Shown here: piece after piece, positions 12,653-26,264 of the stretch
How the letters are laid out: each line of letters starts with the position of its first letter
How positions within the stretch are numbered: position 1 is the first letter of the stretch
Origin: Bombyx mori
Lineage: Eukaryota; Arthropoda; Insecta; Lepidoptera; Bombycidae
Length of the DNA: 64,000 nucleotides
Reading direction: 5' to 3'
NCBI RefSeq assembly: GCF_030269925.1
Contig: NC_085121.1
Coordinates: forward strand, 7,953,501-8,017,500
The notes under the pieces: generated by a model
Databases searched by the model: none
What the model was told of the DNA's origin: nothing
The model's input: the letters and a program-made list of their open reading frames with translations, nothing else
Translations under genes and position numbers: made by a program

Positions 12653-13308
12653 CGATTAATCGGTTAGAAGACGTACCTTTATCGGATAGAATTAGCTGAA
12701 TAGCCAAACATTCGTAGGAATGAAATGGCGATTAACACTTTCTTGTTTAATTTATAGGTAATTGAAGCAGATGGAAAATTTAAAACTATTTTCAAAATGT
12801 ATGAACTTAAACTAATTTGACTTAATAGTTTCGTTGTGTAGATTATTATAGTGCATTAATTTATTAGTAGATAATTTATATTCAAAACGAGAATGATTAC
12901 CCTCGCTCGACCGGTCCGAGTAAATTTCGCAAATTAGTTCAGCAACTACGATTTATCCACCCACTTTTGTCTATAAATCAATGTTGTATTTTATGTTACT
13001 AATGATCAAGTACTCAGATAAGATTGGGTTTTCCAGATTGAACCTAAGTCATCATGGTTACAGAACAAGGAAAATTGTAATTATGCCTGAAGCTCAGTAA
13101 TTAGGCGACTTCTTATTCCAGTTTGGATCCGACATAAAAAAAACTTAGTAAATATTTAACTTTACCTTTCATTAGTTTGAATAAACGAGGTCTCGAGCCA
13201 ATAGTAGCGTTTAAACAATACAAGGTATAAGAAAATCGGTACCTAGCCATGTAATAATTTACCAACTCAATTTAAAAGGAAACATTCATTTGTTATTTTA
13301 TGAATTAA
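12653..13308. other. AT-rich DNA without recognised features
   Basis: No supported feature. Confidence 0.4.
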
Positions 13309-13730
13309 CTAGAGGTCCCGCAGTACTCGAAATTCGACTATAATTAATTGGAATTGTATAATAAGTTTGTACACTATTATGATTCTATTTTATACTTCTA
13401 TAATCACAAATTTCGCCAAGGCTACACTAAAAAAATATATTAATAAAGACAAACAATATTTAATCTATTCTCAAATTAACCACAGACGTCAAGAACAAAA
13501 GTTTGACAATAAATAGTATGCATTCGTGTGTGCGTCAAATACATGGTATGTAGTGTGTGTAATGTTTTCTTTATTGATTTAATGTATCTTTTATGCATTA
13601 TTTTAAAAAAATATTAGCATTGTGCACTTCTTCTCTATATTCTCAATAAGTGTGGAAAATTTCATACTCCTCCGTCCGCGCAATTTTCGTAAAAAGGGAT
13701 ACAAAGTTTTTGCTTCACGTATTATAAGAA
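13309..13730 (-). mobile_element. Helitron-like element, copy 1
   Basis: It is highly similar over about 420 nt to 41368-41790, with scattered small gaps. One end is CTAG preceded by A (on the + strand), followed by AGGTCCCGCAGTACTCG. Read on the minus strand this is a GC-rich 3' end closing in CTAG|T. The far end contains CTCCTCCGTCCGCGCAATTT and CTTCACGTATTATAAGA. The exact 5' TC boundary is unclear. The 61-codon frame inside is not a gene. Confidence 0.6.
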
Positions 13731-14207
13731 TTAATAGTCTGGTTCACATTTTGTGTACCGGCAAAATGAAGCGAACAAAACTTTTCCTCATTACACTAGA
13801 GTGTTGATTACGCGCGTTATGTTTTTATTTATCTTACTTTGCGTGCATTTTTTTTTATATAGCGTTTGAGAATTCACCAAAAATATTTTGCTCACACACC
13901 GGTTCTATCTGAGATAGTAAGACAACAAAATATGACTACCAGAAAGTAATGAGCACTTTTGCACATTGGTGTCCCAAAGTTATCGTGTTTATACAGATTT
14001 TCGACAAGTTGGAGGTGTAAATTGCGTATTAGCCTTTTCGGAATCCGAAATGGCTAAGTCACTTTATAAAATAGTGTTGGTGGGCCTTCAGAGACGATAA
14101 GAGTTTCCTTAATTTTTTTATATAATTTTTTGTTACTATCTTTTGTTGCACAATGGAGTGACATATTCACTAGGTGAATAATCTCCTTAAATAAAAATTA
14201 AAAAAAA

Positions 14208-14425
14208 AAGTTATCGTGGCCTAAAGGATAAGTTGATGCGTGTTCAAATCCGCAGGCAGCTATCAATTTTTCTAATGAAATACGTACTTAATAAATGTAC
14301 AAATAACTCCCACGGTATAGGAATAACATCTGGTGGTAGAGCGTCATGTGACCACCACCCTACTTATTTCTAGCATGAAGCAGTAATGATTTCGGTTTGA
14401 AGGGCGGGACAGCCTTTATAGTGCA
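14208..14425 (+). repeat. Family A SINE with tRNA-like head, degraded
   Basis: ATCGTGGCCTAAAGGATAAG (A-box region), GTGTTCAAATCCGCAGG (B-box), the core up to CATCTGGTGGTAGAGCG, then GCATGAAGCAGTAATG and GTTTGAAGGGCGGG. The 3' third is missing. Confidence 0.7.
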
Positions 14426-16860
14426 AGCCACCACCGATCAAGGAAAAGTATTTATATATGTAATAAGATTCATAAAATTTTTACATAACTTTTTCTTCGT
14501 GATTTTATATTTACTCTCTAAAGATTGTCCGTATGATGAGTTGATATCGCACTCGACTCTTTAATTTTTATTCTTTTTTTTTAATATAATCCCACGTCAG
14601 GTGCCGTGAGATATAGCGTAGACGTGTGACGACGCGTTGTGAATTTTATTAGATTCCTAGCGGAACTTGCGGATTTTTTTGCGTCCCGTTTCAACAAAAT
14701 CTGTGGGAATTGTCACAGTGTTCTTTTTTCAAATTCAAAACTCATAGGGCGTTGGAGGAAATTTCGAAGCGAACAACTCAACTCGAGAGAAAATGTAAAA
14801 GCTGTTTTGCATAAATAAAAATAACTTATACAACCGTTTTAGTTTTTCATTCACGCCGTTTGGTAATTATTTGCAAATAATTCCGATTTCCGTAAATTCA
14901 TATTACATAATTGCTATTTTGTAGTTTTATAGATTTGAAGGTCTTCATTTTGTTTTAAACGTGTTTCGTGCAGATATGTATTTCATTGTAACCGAACCTA
15001 ATTTATGGTACCAATAACCGTATGTACCATGTAATTTTTGCATTTGTTTTATTGCCGTAGTGGGTTAAACCTTGTAAGTTAAGGTCGAAGACTCAATTCT
15101 CTTACAGAGCGAAACGCATACATTTTTCGAGGTTAAAATAGGCTTTCTATAGGTATCAGTTATGCTTTTTCTTTTTCCGACAATTTTTCCCAAGCAAGGC
15201 AATGACAATCTTAATGCAGTTTCACGTACATATAATTAAGGATTCATTTTCTGTATATAAATCTTTTAAATACAATATTTCGAGTACTTTTCCTTCATTT
15301 ATTGCCTTTCCTGTCTTATTGAACAGATATCTCTAGCAAGAGATAATACAACATAAGATAGTATAAAATTTATTGATAATTATTATGATCGATATACCAG
15401 CCACTAAGTATCAAACTCTAAAAATAATCAATCAGTTTTACACCGTAGAATGTGAGGAATGTGGATCTTATGACGACCGACTCCAAAGATTTTTTTCTAT
15501 TGGTACTGCAAGCTACGAATCTTTGATAATGTTACACATAATTTTTTTTTTATATGGACATCAATTTAATTTAAAGTATATGAAAAAAATGTTGATACTC
15601 CGTATGAAAATAAGGATTTAAAATGTAGCATTTTATTCGTTTTCATTTAAGGTAATAGTCGTTGCAATATACATCTTTAAAGTCGTAAAAGTGCAATTTT
15701 AACCTTCCGAAGAGCCATGCTCTTGCAATATGATTCTCTTTCTTGACACTTGTGCACAAATACAAAACAGTTACATTGTGAGCATGATTACATCTGAGAG
15801 TCAAATAAACAATTCACCTCCCTTAGTATTAGATTGGTTTATTATGAGACCAGACGAATATGTAACATGCTTGTTTTTCAACATGCATACCTACTCTCCT
15901 AGTTGTTGTAAAATCATTTAAATAGAAGGCAATTAAGACCTCAACCATATCTCAAGGTGAGCGGCGGCAAAAATAAGCGTTTTTCTCGAGTCTATATATT
16001 ATTAATATTTACGGCTTAGGCCGATAAAGTGCTATTTTTCACCGCTAGCCGAGCGGATCCACGATTTCACCCGCGACACGCCACTACAATCACGAATACC
16101 TCTGCATCCGTCCGAGCATAGACGTCGCATATTGTTTTTGGAATAGTAAAATTTTCGTGAAATATTAGGTGTTACCGCGAACATCACAACCACTCATTAT
16201 AGCAGTTACCATCATAGCAGTTCGTAAACAACAACGTATTACAGTTCGAGGGACAACAAAAAATAACATTTGAGGGATAGAAAAAAAATTACAAATAAAA
16301 AACGATTGTTTGAATTCTAATCTGAATTAATTAATATGTCATTAGCATTTTATGCATGGAATCAAAACAATATTACCTGGAGCACATGGTAGGTACGTTA
16401 GAATAAAAAAAAGAGTTCTTACATTGACGTCGTATAAATAATGTAAAATTGTATTATTTTAAAGCACGCACTATTTCATAAAACGTCAATGGTCGTCAGC
16501 AATTAGTCAGTAAATGGGTCCCAGAAATAGAATAATACGGGACGTCTAATGCATCATATTTCTTGTCACGTATCGGGTTACCGTTCCTTTGTTACGTGAG
16601 CCACTTTCAGTGAATGGAACCAATGGAATGAGTTGTGAGTTGAATGTGATTAATTATTTCATACGCATAAATATTAGGGCTGTGCCACAATAGCTCTCAC
16701 GGCGTAAAATGCTATGACCACGTCACGGTTTGCTTACAAACGATTTAATAAACTACTTATGTCAGTAATAAAACTTGTTCTCATTGGATATTTAGGTTGC
16801 CATTAGAAAGTCATTACATATTGGCTTATTTTTTTTTTTATGTTTTTAGATTTGTGACTC
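14426..16860. other. Unassigned AT-rich DNA
   Basis: There is no supported gene. ORFs of 60-80 codons at 15373 and 15730 are AT-rich and featureless. A less AT-rich patch at 16010-16130 has no recognised content. Confidence 0.4.
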
Positions 16861-16864
16861 TTAT

Positions 16865-17000
16865 CTTAAGCTCATAGCCTTTTTTTGTCTTCCGGAGTCT
16901 GTAGGTGTCTTACCATGTAAGCCACCGCTCCCTTAAAGGTATGATGAGGTCTCAATTGTAGAGTATAATGACTGTTCCGCTCTTCAGACTAGAAAAGATG
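16865..17000 (-). repeat. Very degraded family A remnant
   Basis: Colinear weak matches: AAGCTCATAGCC, AGGTCTCAATTGTAGAGTAT and CGCTCTTCAGACT. This is a tentative assignment. Confidence 0.3.
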
Positions 17001-19854
17001 ATTTTGTGGCAGTGACTATCATAGGAAAGAAGAAATCTGGTAAAAACCTGAATCGCGCTAACAACATTTTGAAGATAAACTTGCAATGGTCCGTATAACA
17101 AAAGCACCGTGAGTTTATGAAAAATACCCGCTTGGTGGAAGATTTCCCTTTCATAGCTGTTACTCTAACATTTTCCCACCTAAATTAGGTTATAGGATCA
17201 CATGTATCCCTGCGGGCTCTCAATGAGGCCTACAATAGCAGCAGTTATAAAAAAAATTCTTGGGACTATCCACATTATCCCTACAAATTTGGGTACGTAC
17301 GTTCGATACGTTGTTGATAAATGATTTATAGTTAAATTCCAACATAGTCGTAACACTCGATACGAGAACATTGGGCTTCATTCACATATCCTTAAATTAC
17401 TGATTGCTGCTGTAAAAACTTCAACCACGAAAGATAACAATGGAACAACAATTATGATGCCAAGACGCGTGTGCACCGCCATTCTTAACCAACACGTATA
17501 CTGTGAAGTGAAGCAACACTGCACTACCTAACAGAGCCAATGCTAGCACTCCCCATATAAACGACCGACGTTGAGAAATAGATTGCAATTACAAACCAAC
17601 CTCTACGATAAGTAGGTCGTATCCGTGCGTGTTACTTTATATTCTAAACTCATTACTTCGACATCTAACCATAGCACCGGATCAACTCCGCGGGCAGTTT
17701 GTTTTTTATAATTCAGCCAGTTACAATGCAAATTTTTTTTTAAACCAAATTCTTGACTTATGATGCTATGCCGTATTATAATGAAATGTTTCGTATTGCT
17801 GTTGACATAGCAGACCTGAATATGACTCACCAGATATTAGGCCCAGAAGAAATCATGAATACCATAATGCGAATGCCTCATTCGCTAATAATATTCAATG
17901 TCTCAATATAAATAGATCAACAATTCTTACTTCATACTCGGACAAAAACAGATAATTAGCTAGGCGAAGGAAAAAGAGTTTAGTGATGTTTCTTAAAGTA
18001 TCTTAGAAAAATCGAGTTTTAAAGAAATTTAATACTATTACAATGCAACTGAATTTCATTTTTACGACGCATCAGTATTCCATTATTTTGCAAATCTATC
18101 CACAGCCCCAAAAAATTGACAATCTTTAATTATTGTATTGTCGAAATTTAAAACGTGGCTAGATCGACTGGCCAGCTGTCTCCCGAGGAAAATTATCTAG
18201 CTATAGCAATGGCAGAGAAAAAGAAAACGATAAAATGATGATGTTAAAATCACTATAGTGCGGCTAACTAATCAGTTTAAAATTAACAGCGTGTAAGTTG
18301 CCCTTATTTAAAAAAAATAACATTAAAAACACCAAGCACCTAAAATGCACCCGGTTATTACAAAATCCGACACTTACCCGAATGGTTAATAGAGTAAGAA
18401 AATTTATACAGATTTAAACGCCGCAATTACGTACATACTAGAAGTAATAAGCACTTGGCATACCGACATAATGCATCATTAATTTATGAATGTTCCGTTT
18501 TTACTTCAATGAGACTGCTGTGTCGGGTACATGTTAATGCTGGTATGCATTTAATATAATTAAAGCGTCTCTGGTTTCTGATATTTATTCGTAAACTCAT
18601 TTTTCTTTGTATCTTCATTGCGGCTAAATCAACTTTAATGATTCCATACACAAAATGATTGTGCTGTTAAATCTAGATATTTTAACAACATTATCATGTT
18701 TTTTCTGAGTTCACGATAAATCTGATTTATTGGGTCTGAAAGTTGGTTCACGTATCGTAAATGAAGGGTGGTTTACTTTTGAATTCAACCCACTAAATAA
18801 TCTCAGCGTTTCTTATGCACCTAATTCTGATAAAGCAACATAACTTAGGAGCAGGCATAAAAAATAAATTAAAAAAAGACTGTCAATTATCAAATCGATC
18901 ACTATTTTTTAAGGATATTATATACGTGGTTACTGAAGCCGTGTCCCATCCCATATCACAGTAACAACCAACCAACTTGCACCATGAAGTCGATTAAGCT
19001 GTAATAATGTCTCACTCCTAAAACTGGAACACATAAATACTCTAAAGTTCAAATATAATGGTCATTTAAATCCCTATCGCTCACACTATACTGTGTATAC
19101 ACACGCCTTAATGAGTAATTACGCAGACTTATCTATTTATGCGGGTTTGTTTTTTCACAGGATCTTAGTCCTTTATCGTGGAAATAATTAGCTATTGGAT
19201 TTAAGCTCTGCATGCTTCACAGCTTCACTGCATAATTCTCTAATATATTAAGTGTATAATCTATGGCTTCACTGCTTCATTGAAACATATGAAAAACATA
19301 AAGTTTTCAGTAGGAACCTTCGTGTTACTTTCTTCCGGCTGTTTTGTCGGATAACGCGAATTTATTACTCAAGTTTACATTTTAACTTTTCAAAAAGCCT
19401 CCAAGTCTCGAAATGACATTGGCTTGAATCCAAAGCATTATGCCAAAGTTCAAAGGCATGATAAGTTTTTTGTTCGGCTTTAAAGCAATCGTTCTTGCTG
19501 AGAAAATAAAATAACGAAACTCATTTATTCGCAGAGGAGTCTGCAATAGGTTAATCCCGGGTTTGCTTGCATTTCTTGAAATTTAAACTAGCATCTACAT
19601 TTATTCTGTATCTTTCTCTTACCTTTAATCCAAAGAAGATTTTTTAGATTCTTTCGTTTAAATTCATCCTGATTGAAAGGTGTACTGTGATTTCATTCAG
19701 CAAGCCTATTTCTGCCGCGAAGTAGCCATGCAGTCCAATTTTCTGATTGGACCTGATATTATTTATATATTATGCCACAGAACGATCGAGACTTCGACCT
19801 CATTTAGGCAGTATGTTTGCTGTGCCCCTGAAATTGCTGATGTCCATGAGCGAC
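17001..19854. other. AT-rich DNA without recognised features
   Basis: No supported gene or repeat. Confidence 0.4.
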
Positions 19855-20220
19855 TTTTTTTCCCTGCCTAAGCTGATGCTCTACCGAGACCATATCAGCG
19901 TAACCTTAACTAGTAGGTGAGCTCACGGGGCTCAATCCTAACGGGGTTGCTAACACGAACCTTAGCAAGAGCCGTGCTTCACAGGATCTACCACAGGATC
20001 GGAAACACGACCCACTGAGAAGATCCGGCGAGAAACTCAGTGGGCTGTGTCTGTGGCTTAATTTACTCGCCGAGCCCTTCGTCGCAAGCGACGGGTTCGA
20101 CGAGAGCGATGACCGGTGCTTGGGGTACCTAAAAGCACCGTTAGTGGATCGGGAGGATCCGAAATGACGTGTTTGGGGCGACGTCGACTGTTTACAATTT
20201 GGTCCGCAGGATAGGCTATG
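19855..20220 (-). repeat. Family B retroelement, near full length
   Basis: T-run, CTACCGAGACCATATCAGCG, then GTAGGTGAGCTCACGGGGCT through GACCCACTGAGAAGATCC to CGACGTCGACTGTTTACAAT. A minus-strand 68-codon frame overlapping it is incidental. Confidence 0.8.
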
Positions 20221-21658
20221 TAGTTTCCGGCGGCCACGATGAGAGGGTTCTCATGTCGTGCCACTTTATCGAAGTGGGATGAGCGACTGTGACTCTACTA
20301 TCAATGAGCCGTATCCTCGTTTACTTAAAATTAAAAACTGTGAGATCTATGGAGTGCCAGGGCTGGAAGCTCATCTACACATTTAGTGCAATTAAAAACA
20401 TGGTTACTATATGGGTTGTTACTTTTACTAAGTTTAAAAAAAAAATCTAACGTATTTAATTTCGCGATTGTGTTAAACTTTTTATATTGTTTGACGTTCG
20501 GCAATCAATGAATCAGCATTTTGGAATATATTTTATTCAAACATTTGGAATTTCCCTAATTTATTCATTAGTGACGTTACAAAAAACTTGGGAATTTTAT
20601 TTTTTGTCCACATATTTTTGCCTGATTCAAATAAACTAACGATATTATAAGTTTTATAACTAAATATACTTATCAACTTTCGCAAGTACCACTAGATAAA
20701 AATTTGCTGGGAAAAAATACCTAAAATAACATAGAGATATACAAAAGTATTGTTGTCATAAACGGTGAAGGATTATTACAGAATCCTAAGTTTGTGTCAG
20801 TTACAACAGATACTAGCAAAATGAACAATCTCGCAAAGCAATGAGGCACACAGAATAAGAAAAATTCAATAGCAGTTGCTCAAAGGACAGTTCCTTCTTT
20901 ATAAAGTCTGTTAAATCTTTTTGTTTGTGCCACCGCTCTCCCGCGGGACGAAATCCTTTGTTTTGGCGCTGTTTTAACATTAACCGTAGTTATTTACTTT
21001 CCGAGTAAAAATATCTTCACTCACACAATTCTTTAGGACAGCTTTTTAAGTCATAGTAATGTTACGTATTAAAATTTATTGAGTAATTCGATAATTATAT
21101 CAATGAAAATTTTTTTCAAAAACACTGAATTTTTAGGCAAAATAAACCGCATAGCTGTTATTAATTTCAGGAATAAATTATCAGTTAGAAGCTTTTGGCA
21201 GCGTTAAACAGCAATGTTGCCAAAGACTGTGATTAATTAAACTTTATTAGACCTTTCATTATATTTTTCGCGACAAAGCGCGACCGTTAATCTCTGCGTG
21301 GGAAAGTATCGCTCGTAATTCACAGATTTCTAATGCAAATATCAATAGTTTGTTAACAAAATACTTTCTAACCGGTGTGTTTACTTTCACTGTCAATGAC
21401 GAACGCCGAAACCCTAATCTTATATTCACTTGTTTTCAATTTCTACAATGTCTTGACCTTTGTCTACATGGTAGATTGTCTCTACATTTAGAGCAATTTT
21501 TTTTACGTAACTTATTTAACCTACTTCGCTGATATTAAAAAGCTTCCTATGTGAATCCAACGGACAAGGAAAACGAACTGTGTGGTTGCTTCAGGAGCTT
21601 GTTGATAAGGTATTGTAATTGCTATAGGTCTTTTAGTTAATCTTCTATTCTTGTATTA
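20221..21658. other. AT-rich DNA without recognised features
   Basis: No supported feature. Confidence 0.4.
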
Positions 21659-21890
21659 TTTTTTTGGGTGGATGGGTGGGCGTGCTTATAGTCCACCCGG
21701 TGCCAAGTGGCTCCTGCAGCCCATAGACATCTACAACGCAAATGCGCCACCCACCTTGAGATATAAGTTATAAGGTCTCAGTATAGTTTCAACGGCTGCC
21801 CCACCCTTGAAACCGAAACACATTACTGCTTCACGGCAGAAATAGGCGAGGTGGTGGTACCCACCCGTGCGGACTCACAAGAGGTCCGAT
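21659..21890 (-). repeat. Family A SINE (right half)
   Basis: From TTTTTTTGGGTGGATGGGTG to GTGCGGACTCACAAGAGGTC, well conserved, lacking the last bases toward the head. Confidence 0.85.
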
Positions 21891-22082
21891 AAAAAATGTT
21901 TGATGGAAATAAAAAAAACATAATTACACGTTATTTCTGTTGAAATTTCGATGGACCGACCCGAAAATACCAATTCAATGAGCAACGATAAATTCAACTC
22001 ATGTACCTAACAGCATCCGGGAAAAGAACAAAAAGGGGCTATTAAAAGTGTGCATTTTTTAACGGAATCATGAAAGGTTGTT

Positions 22083-22240
22083 GTAGGTAGCGTTCATTTT
22101 TAACGGAATGGCGGCGGTCGCTGTTGGGTCGCGCGGAATGTGACCGCGTCGGAATGCCATACACTCACGCTAGTGCTCGTGGCATGGCGGAAAGGCCCAA
22201 GATGTGAGCGATGCGAGCGGCCCGGCCGGTATGTTATAGC
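22083..22240. other. CpG-rich patch
   Basis: GC-rich and CpG-dense DNA (GGCGGCGGTCGCTG, GTCGCGCGGAATGTGACCG, GCGAGCGGCCCGGCCGG) inside AT-rich surroundings. No repeat family was recognised. It could be a promoter or the remnant of a GC-rich element. Confidence 0.4.
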
Positions 22241-22754
22241 GCCAGCTACACACTTGCCGACTCACTGCACATCACTACAGAACCCATGAATCATTCACAG
22301 GCCTATAGAAAAAACTGGATTTTTCCGTTTTCTCTCCCCGTAAATAACGTCAAAAAACACAGCACATTCTTTTGTTGGCTAGGATTTTATCTTAAGTTTG
22401 AGATAATCTTTGAATACTGGTGTAATTTGTATGACACATAAATAAAGTTATACTTAGGTATATACGAGATTGTGCAAAGTGCATTCTCACTGCATTCATT
22501 CTGTGATGTTCAGGTTTTGATTTCTTAGTCGTTGCAACATAAAGAGGTGGTGGTACTGAGTATAAAGACACACTGTATTCTATTTTGCATCACTGTGTGG
22601 AAATCTGATGAGTCAGATCTACAAATAAGAATATTTTTGACTGGTGTGGTCACGCTGGATAGGTTGATCATTTATAAATAACTTGTTTAACTGTTGAAAA
22701 CAAATAACAGAGAAGAAAATAGTAATAACTTGATGACCTTGAAAAATGTTTTGT

Positions 22755-22885
22755 TTGTTGCTTTTTTTTTAATATTTTTTTTTGTCCTTGTAGGCAGACG
22801 ACTATACGACTCACCTGATGGTGAGTGGTTACCGTCGTTCATGGATCTCAGATATACCAGAAGCAGATTCAAGCTTCTGCCTACC
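22755..22885 (-). repeat. Family C repeat (TAGGCAGACGAGCATACGGC type)
   Basis: T-rich tract, CCTTGTAGGCAGACGACTAT, CACCTGATGGTGAGTGGTTA, AAGCTTCTGCCTACCGTTA. It matches 26412-26560 and the split copy at 35985-36435. The A-tail is on the minus strand. Confidence 0.7.
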
Positions 22886-23394
22886 GTTAGATTTCTTAAT
22901 TCGTTAATAAAACAATAAAAATAAACTTCGTTTCCAATACAATGTTTTATTTCTTTATTTAAAGCCCTTTGCTAATATAATTATATTTTCTTACAGTGAC
23001 GGAAGGCTTTGTGAATCGTGCCGCAAAAAAAGAATACGTTTTTCTTTTTCGCATAAAGGCATTTTCACACTTTCTCGTAGGCAATTATAATTCTTCGGGG
23101 CTTATCGTGGAAATCTGTAACAATATTGGGCAGTTCTTTCAGCTATTAGATATACAGGTCGCCTTAATATAAAAAAAATATCAAATAGAAATACTTTTAT
23201 CCAACGTAACACAAAAGATACTTAAAATGCAGCAGCTGATTTATTTTAGTCTAGAATATACATAGCTTTCAAATTAAAACTTACACAGACTAGTAAAAGT
23301 TTAGTAGTTTTAATTAGAAAAGTTAAAACCTTATATAGTACACTAATAGCTATTTGTGGCATGGGCAGAAACTTATGAAATTTTCTTTTAACCC
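22886..23394. other. AT-rich DNA without recognised features
   Basis: No supported feature. Confidence 0.4.
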
Positions 23395-23467
23395 CCAACA
23401 ATAAAGAAGTTTTTTTTTTTTAGTTTATGGCGTGGTGTCTAGACCTTTAGGCCAACAATAAAGAAGT
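23395..23467 (-). mobile_element. 41-nt retro-insertion with 16-bp target duplication
   Basis: CCAACAATAAAGAAGT occurs at 23395-23410 and again at 23452-23467. Between them is a T-run (the A-tail on the minus strand) plus about 28 nt (TAGTTTATGGCGTGGTGTC and TAGACCTTTAGG). It is an extremely 5'-truncated non-LTR insertion. Confidence 0.75.
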
Positions 23468-25275
23468 ATAAAACAAAAAAGTTAAGGTTTACATATAACG
23501 ATTTCATCTCACAGCCCGCGAATAGCTGACCGTCCTTGTAAAAATAATTGGGCAGAAGGCAGGTGCACACCGGAACTTCCTTATTCATTGTCAGCTATTT
23601 CCCATTACAGCCGGTGCCTTAGCGTGACGCATCAAGAAATTTACAAAGAGTTCTGCCCTGTGGCCCGCTGCTATTCGCTTGGGTTACGACGCTCTTCAGA
23701 ATTGTTAATGACATTGGAAATTGACCTCACGAGTCAGCGATTTTTCTTTTCAAAATATTAATTTCAGACCCAAAGCCCTACTTCCTACTTTTTTTAAATA
23801 CTCATTCAAGTACTTCTCAATACTTATTTATTTGTAAGTTTTTTGAAGCCTTTAATTGAATTAATTGTTTCTTATTTTTAAGTTAATTATAATAGATAAA
23901 TTTAATTTTATCTTCTGATTTAACTGAGCTTGAGCGACGCTATAGCAAAATCAGTATTAGACAAAATATCAACGGACGATAACACACAACTTGCAATAAT
24001 TTCTATTGGGATATCCACTCTATTTGTTGTATTTAGTTCGAAACTAGATCAAAAGAACTTACCGATCTATGTCCCGCTTCATGTATCAATCCATATTATA
24101 TGAGTTTAGCGAAACCTCACTTCATGCTCTTTTATTCAACTGAAATTGTTTCTAATATAAATAATATAGCTGCTTGTTATAATGCCATGTTCAATTTGCT
24201 GATTTTAAGATTACATTGAATTTTCTTAGATAAGTAGTGTTCTGTAGTTCGTTATATACCCATTTTTGACGATGGCAATTGAAATGCAACACATATCTAA
24301 TGTCTTAACCAACTTTCGAAATTATTTCAGTAAATACTTTGTATCGTATGTAATAGACATTCAGAATGAGCAGTCGTTATGAAGGAAGGTAGATAAAGGG
24401 ATATTCGTTGAAACAGCCCAAGGGGTAAATAGCCGTAAGATAGCGCGGTATTTGACCCTACCATTGTCTGTGGGATACTTATTTACTGAGAAATGTTACA
24501 CACTTTGTTTTCCGTTTTGTTTACGATACGGCTCCGTGTAAATGTCTGCTTAACATGAAGCTCACCCACGCTGAATCTATAAGTGGATCCTTCACCTCTT
24601 CCAGGGAATTAATGTCACCTCATTTGTTTACTGAGCCATCGAAATGTACGAGTGGTTCCAGTTTAAATAATGTCTATTCGTTGTTAAACTGAAATGGGAT
24701 GGAACGATTCAGGTATTTCTTTGTATCGTTAATCATTAGGGGACGCTTCAAACGATAGAACGGACGTTTTTGTTTTGTAAAATCAATTTCTAAAATACTC
24801 ATTTTGAAATTATTTAATGAATCAAAACTACGAATGAATGAAGGCTTTAATTACAATGAAAACTCTTAAGCATTTGATTATACGGAAATTATAAAACTAA
24901 AATAATAAAGGCGACCGTAGGAATTAGTTTTCAATTCTGTGGCCACCTCCAAAATATTATTTAAATCAAGTTTATGCTTGAATAATTATAAATCAACACT
25001 GTTATTCATCACGATTTACACAATTTACATTCGTAAAATAGCTTGGTCTATAGACTTTCCTTCAAAACCTTTGTTAAATACATAAAATAACTATATGATA
25101 CTGTGAAATAATGTTACGTAACTAATAGTAGATGTACAACATGAAATTGATCTTCGTATTCAATATACTTGTTCCAACAATCGACATTACTGAGCACTGA
25201 CGCGGAAGATGAGACCCCAATTTTATCAAATATCGCACGATACTTTACAACCTACGAATTCCTATTTTCGGAATA
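23468..25275. other. AT-rich DNA without recognised features
   Basis: No supported gene or repeat. Confidence 0.4.
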
Positions 25276-26264
25276 TCTAATATATAAAATTCTCGTGTCA
25301 CAGTTTTCGTTGCCATACTCCTCCGAAACGGCTCGACCGATTTTCGTGAATCTTAGCGTGCATATCGGTCAGGGTTGAGAATCGAACAACATCTATTTTT
25401 CATCCCCCTAAATGTGAAGGGTAGTCCACCCCTAAATTTTATTTGGTATTTTTTAGACAAAAATTTTTGTTTTTATTTTTGTATGATACGACATACAAAA
25501 ATACATACAACCCTAAATTTTCACCCCTCTACGATCAACCCTTATTTTTTATTTGTTAATTATAAACTTTAATTTTTTGGCAAGTTTTTTATTTTGTTTT
25601 GTCATGACTTAAAATTAAAAAAATCATATTACTCTCAATTTTCACTCTTATACGATCAACCCCTATTTTTCCATCCCGTTTTTTTATTCTATGCACAGAT
25701 CCGCGATAAGGTTGCAAGATGGCAATCAAATATTATAATTGTAGTACGATAAATTCTTATTCAGAGTTTATAATTCCAAGTTCCTTTAATTATGACTTTT
25801 TTTTAAATTCAATTTGATCTCCCGCCCTCGCCGGTCGACTACTGATCCACTATTAATCGATCAGCTATCCCCGCCAGGTGTCATCACTCATCCAGCAAAC
25901 ATCATGTAGTAGGGATGAGGACGAAGCCGGTCTCCTGTCTTACTTACTCACTATACATCATAGATATACACATATACACTTAATATATTTGAGAGCTATA
26001 CAATACTATTCATTTTTCAGCCATGTTTTTTTGGTTTTATTTGTGTATCAATAGTATGTTCAGTAGATTTGAGAATCGGCTACTATGTATTTTTCATACC
26101 TCTAAGTGAAAAGGGTTGTCCACCCACATTTATTTTTTATTTAAATTTTTTGGATATTTTTTTTTGTTTATAATGAGGTATTATGTGGTTAAATGAGGTT
26201 ATTTTCTACAGTGTTTCCCTAGAAATCCTATTAAAGGCAACACAACGTTTGCCGGGTCAGCTAG
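25276..26264 (+). mobile_element. Non-autonomous Helitron, about 1 kb
   Basis: It starts A|TCTAATATATAAAATTCTCG, a typical lepidopteran Helitron 5' end, with CTCCGAAACGGCTCGACCG nearby. It ends AACGTTTGCCGGGTCAGCTAG|T. It contains two diverged copies of a segment with the phrase CATCCCCCTAAATGTGAAGG (second near 26095). There is no RepHel coding. Confidence 0.75.
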
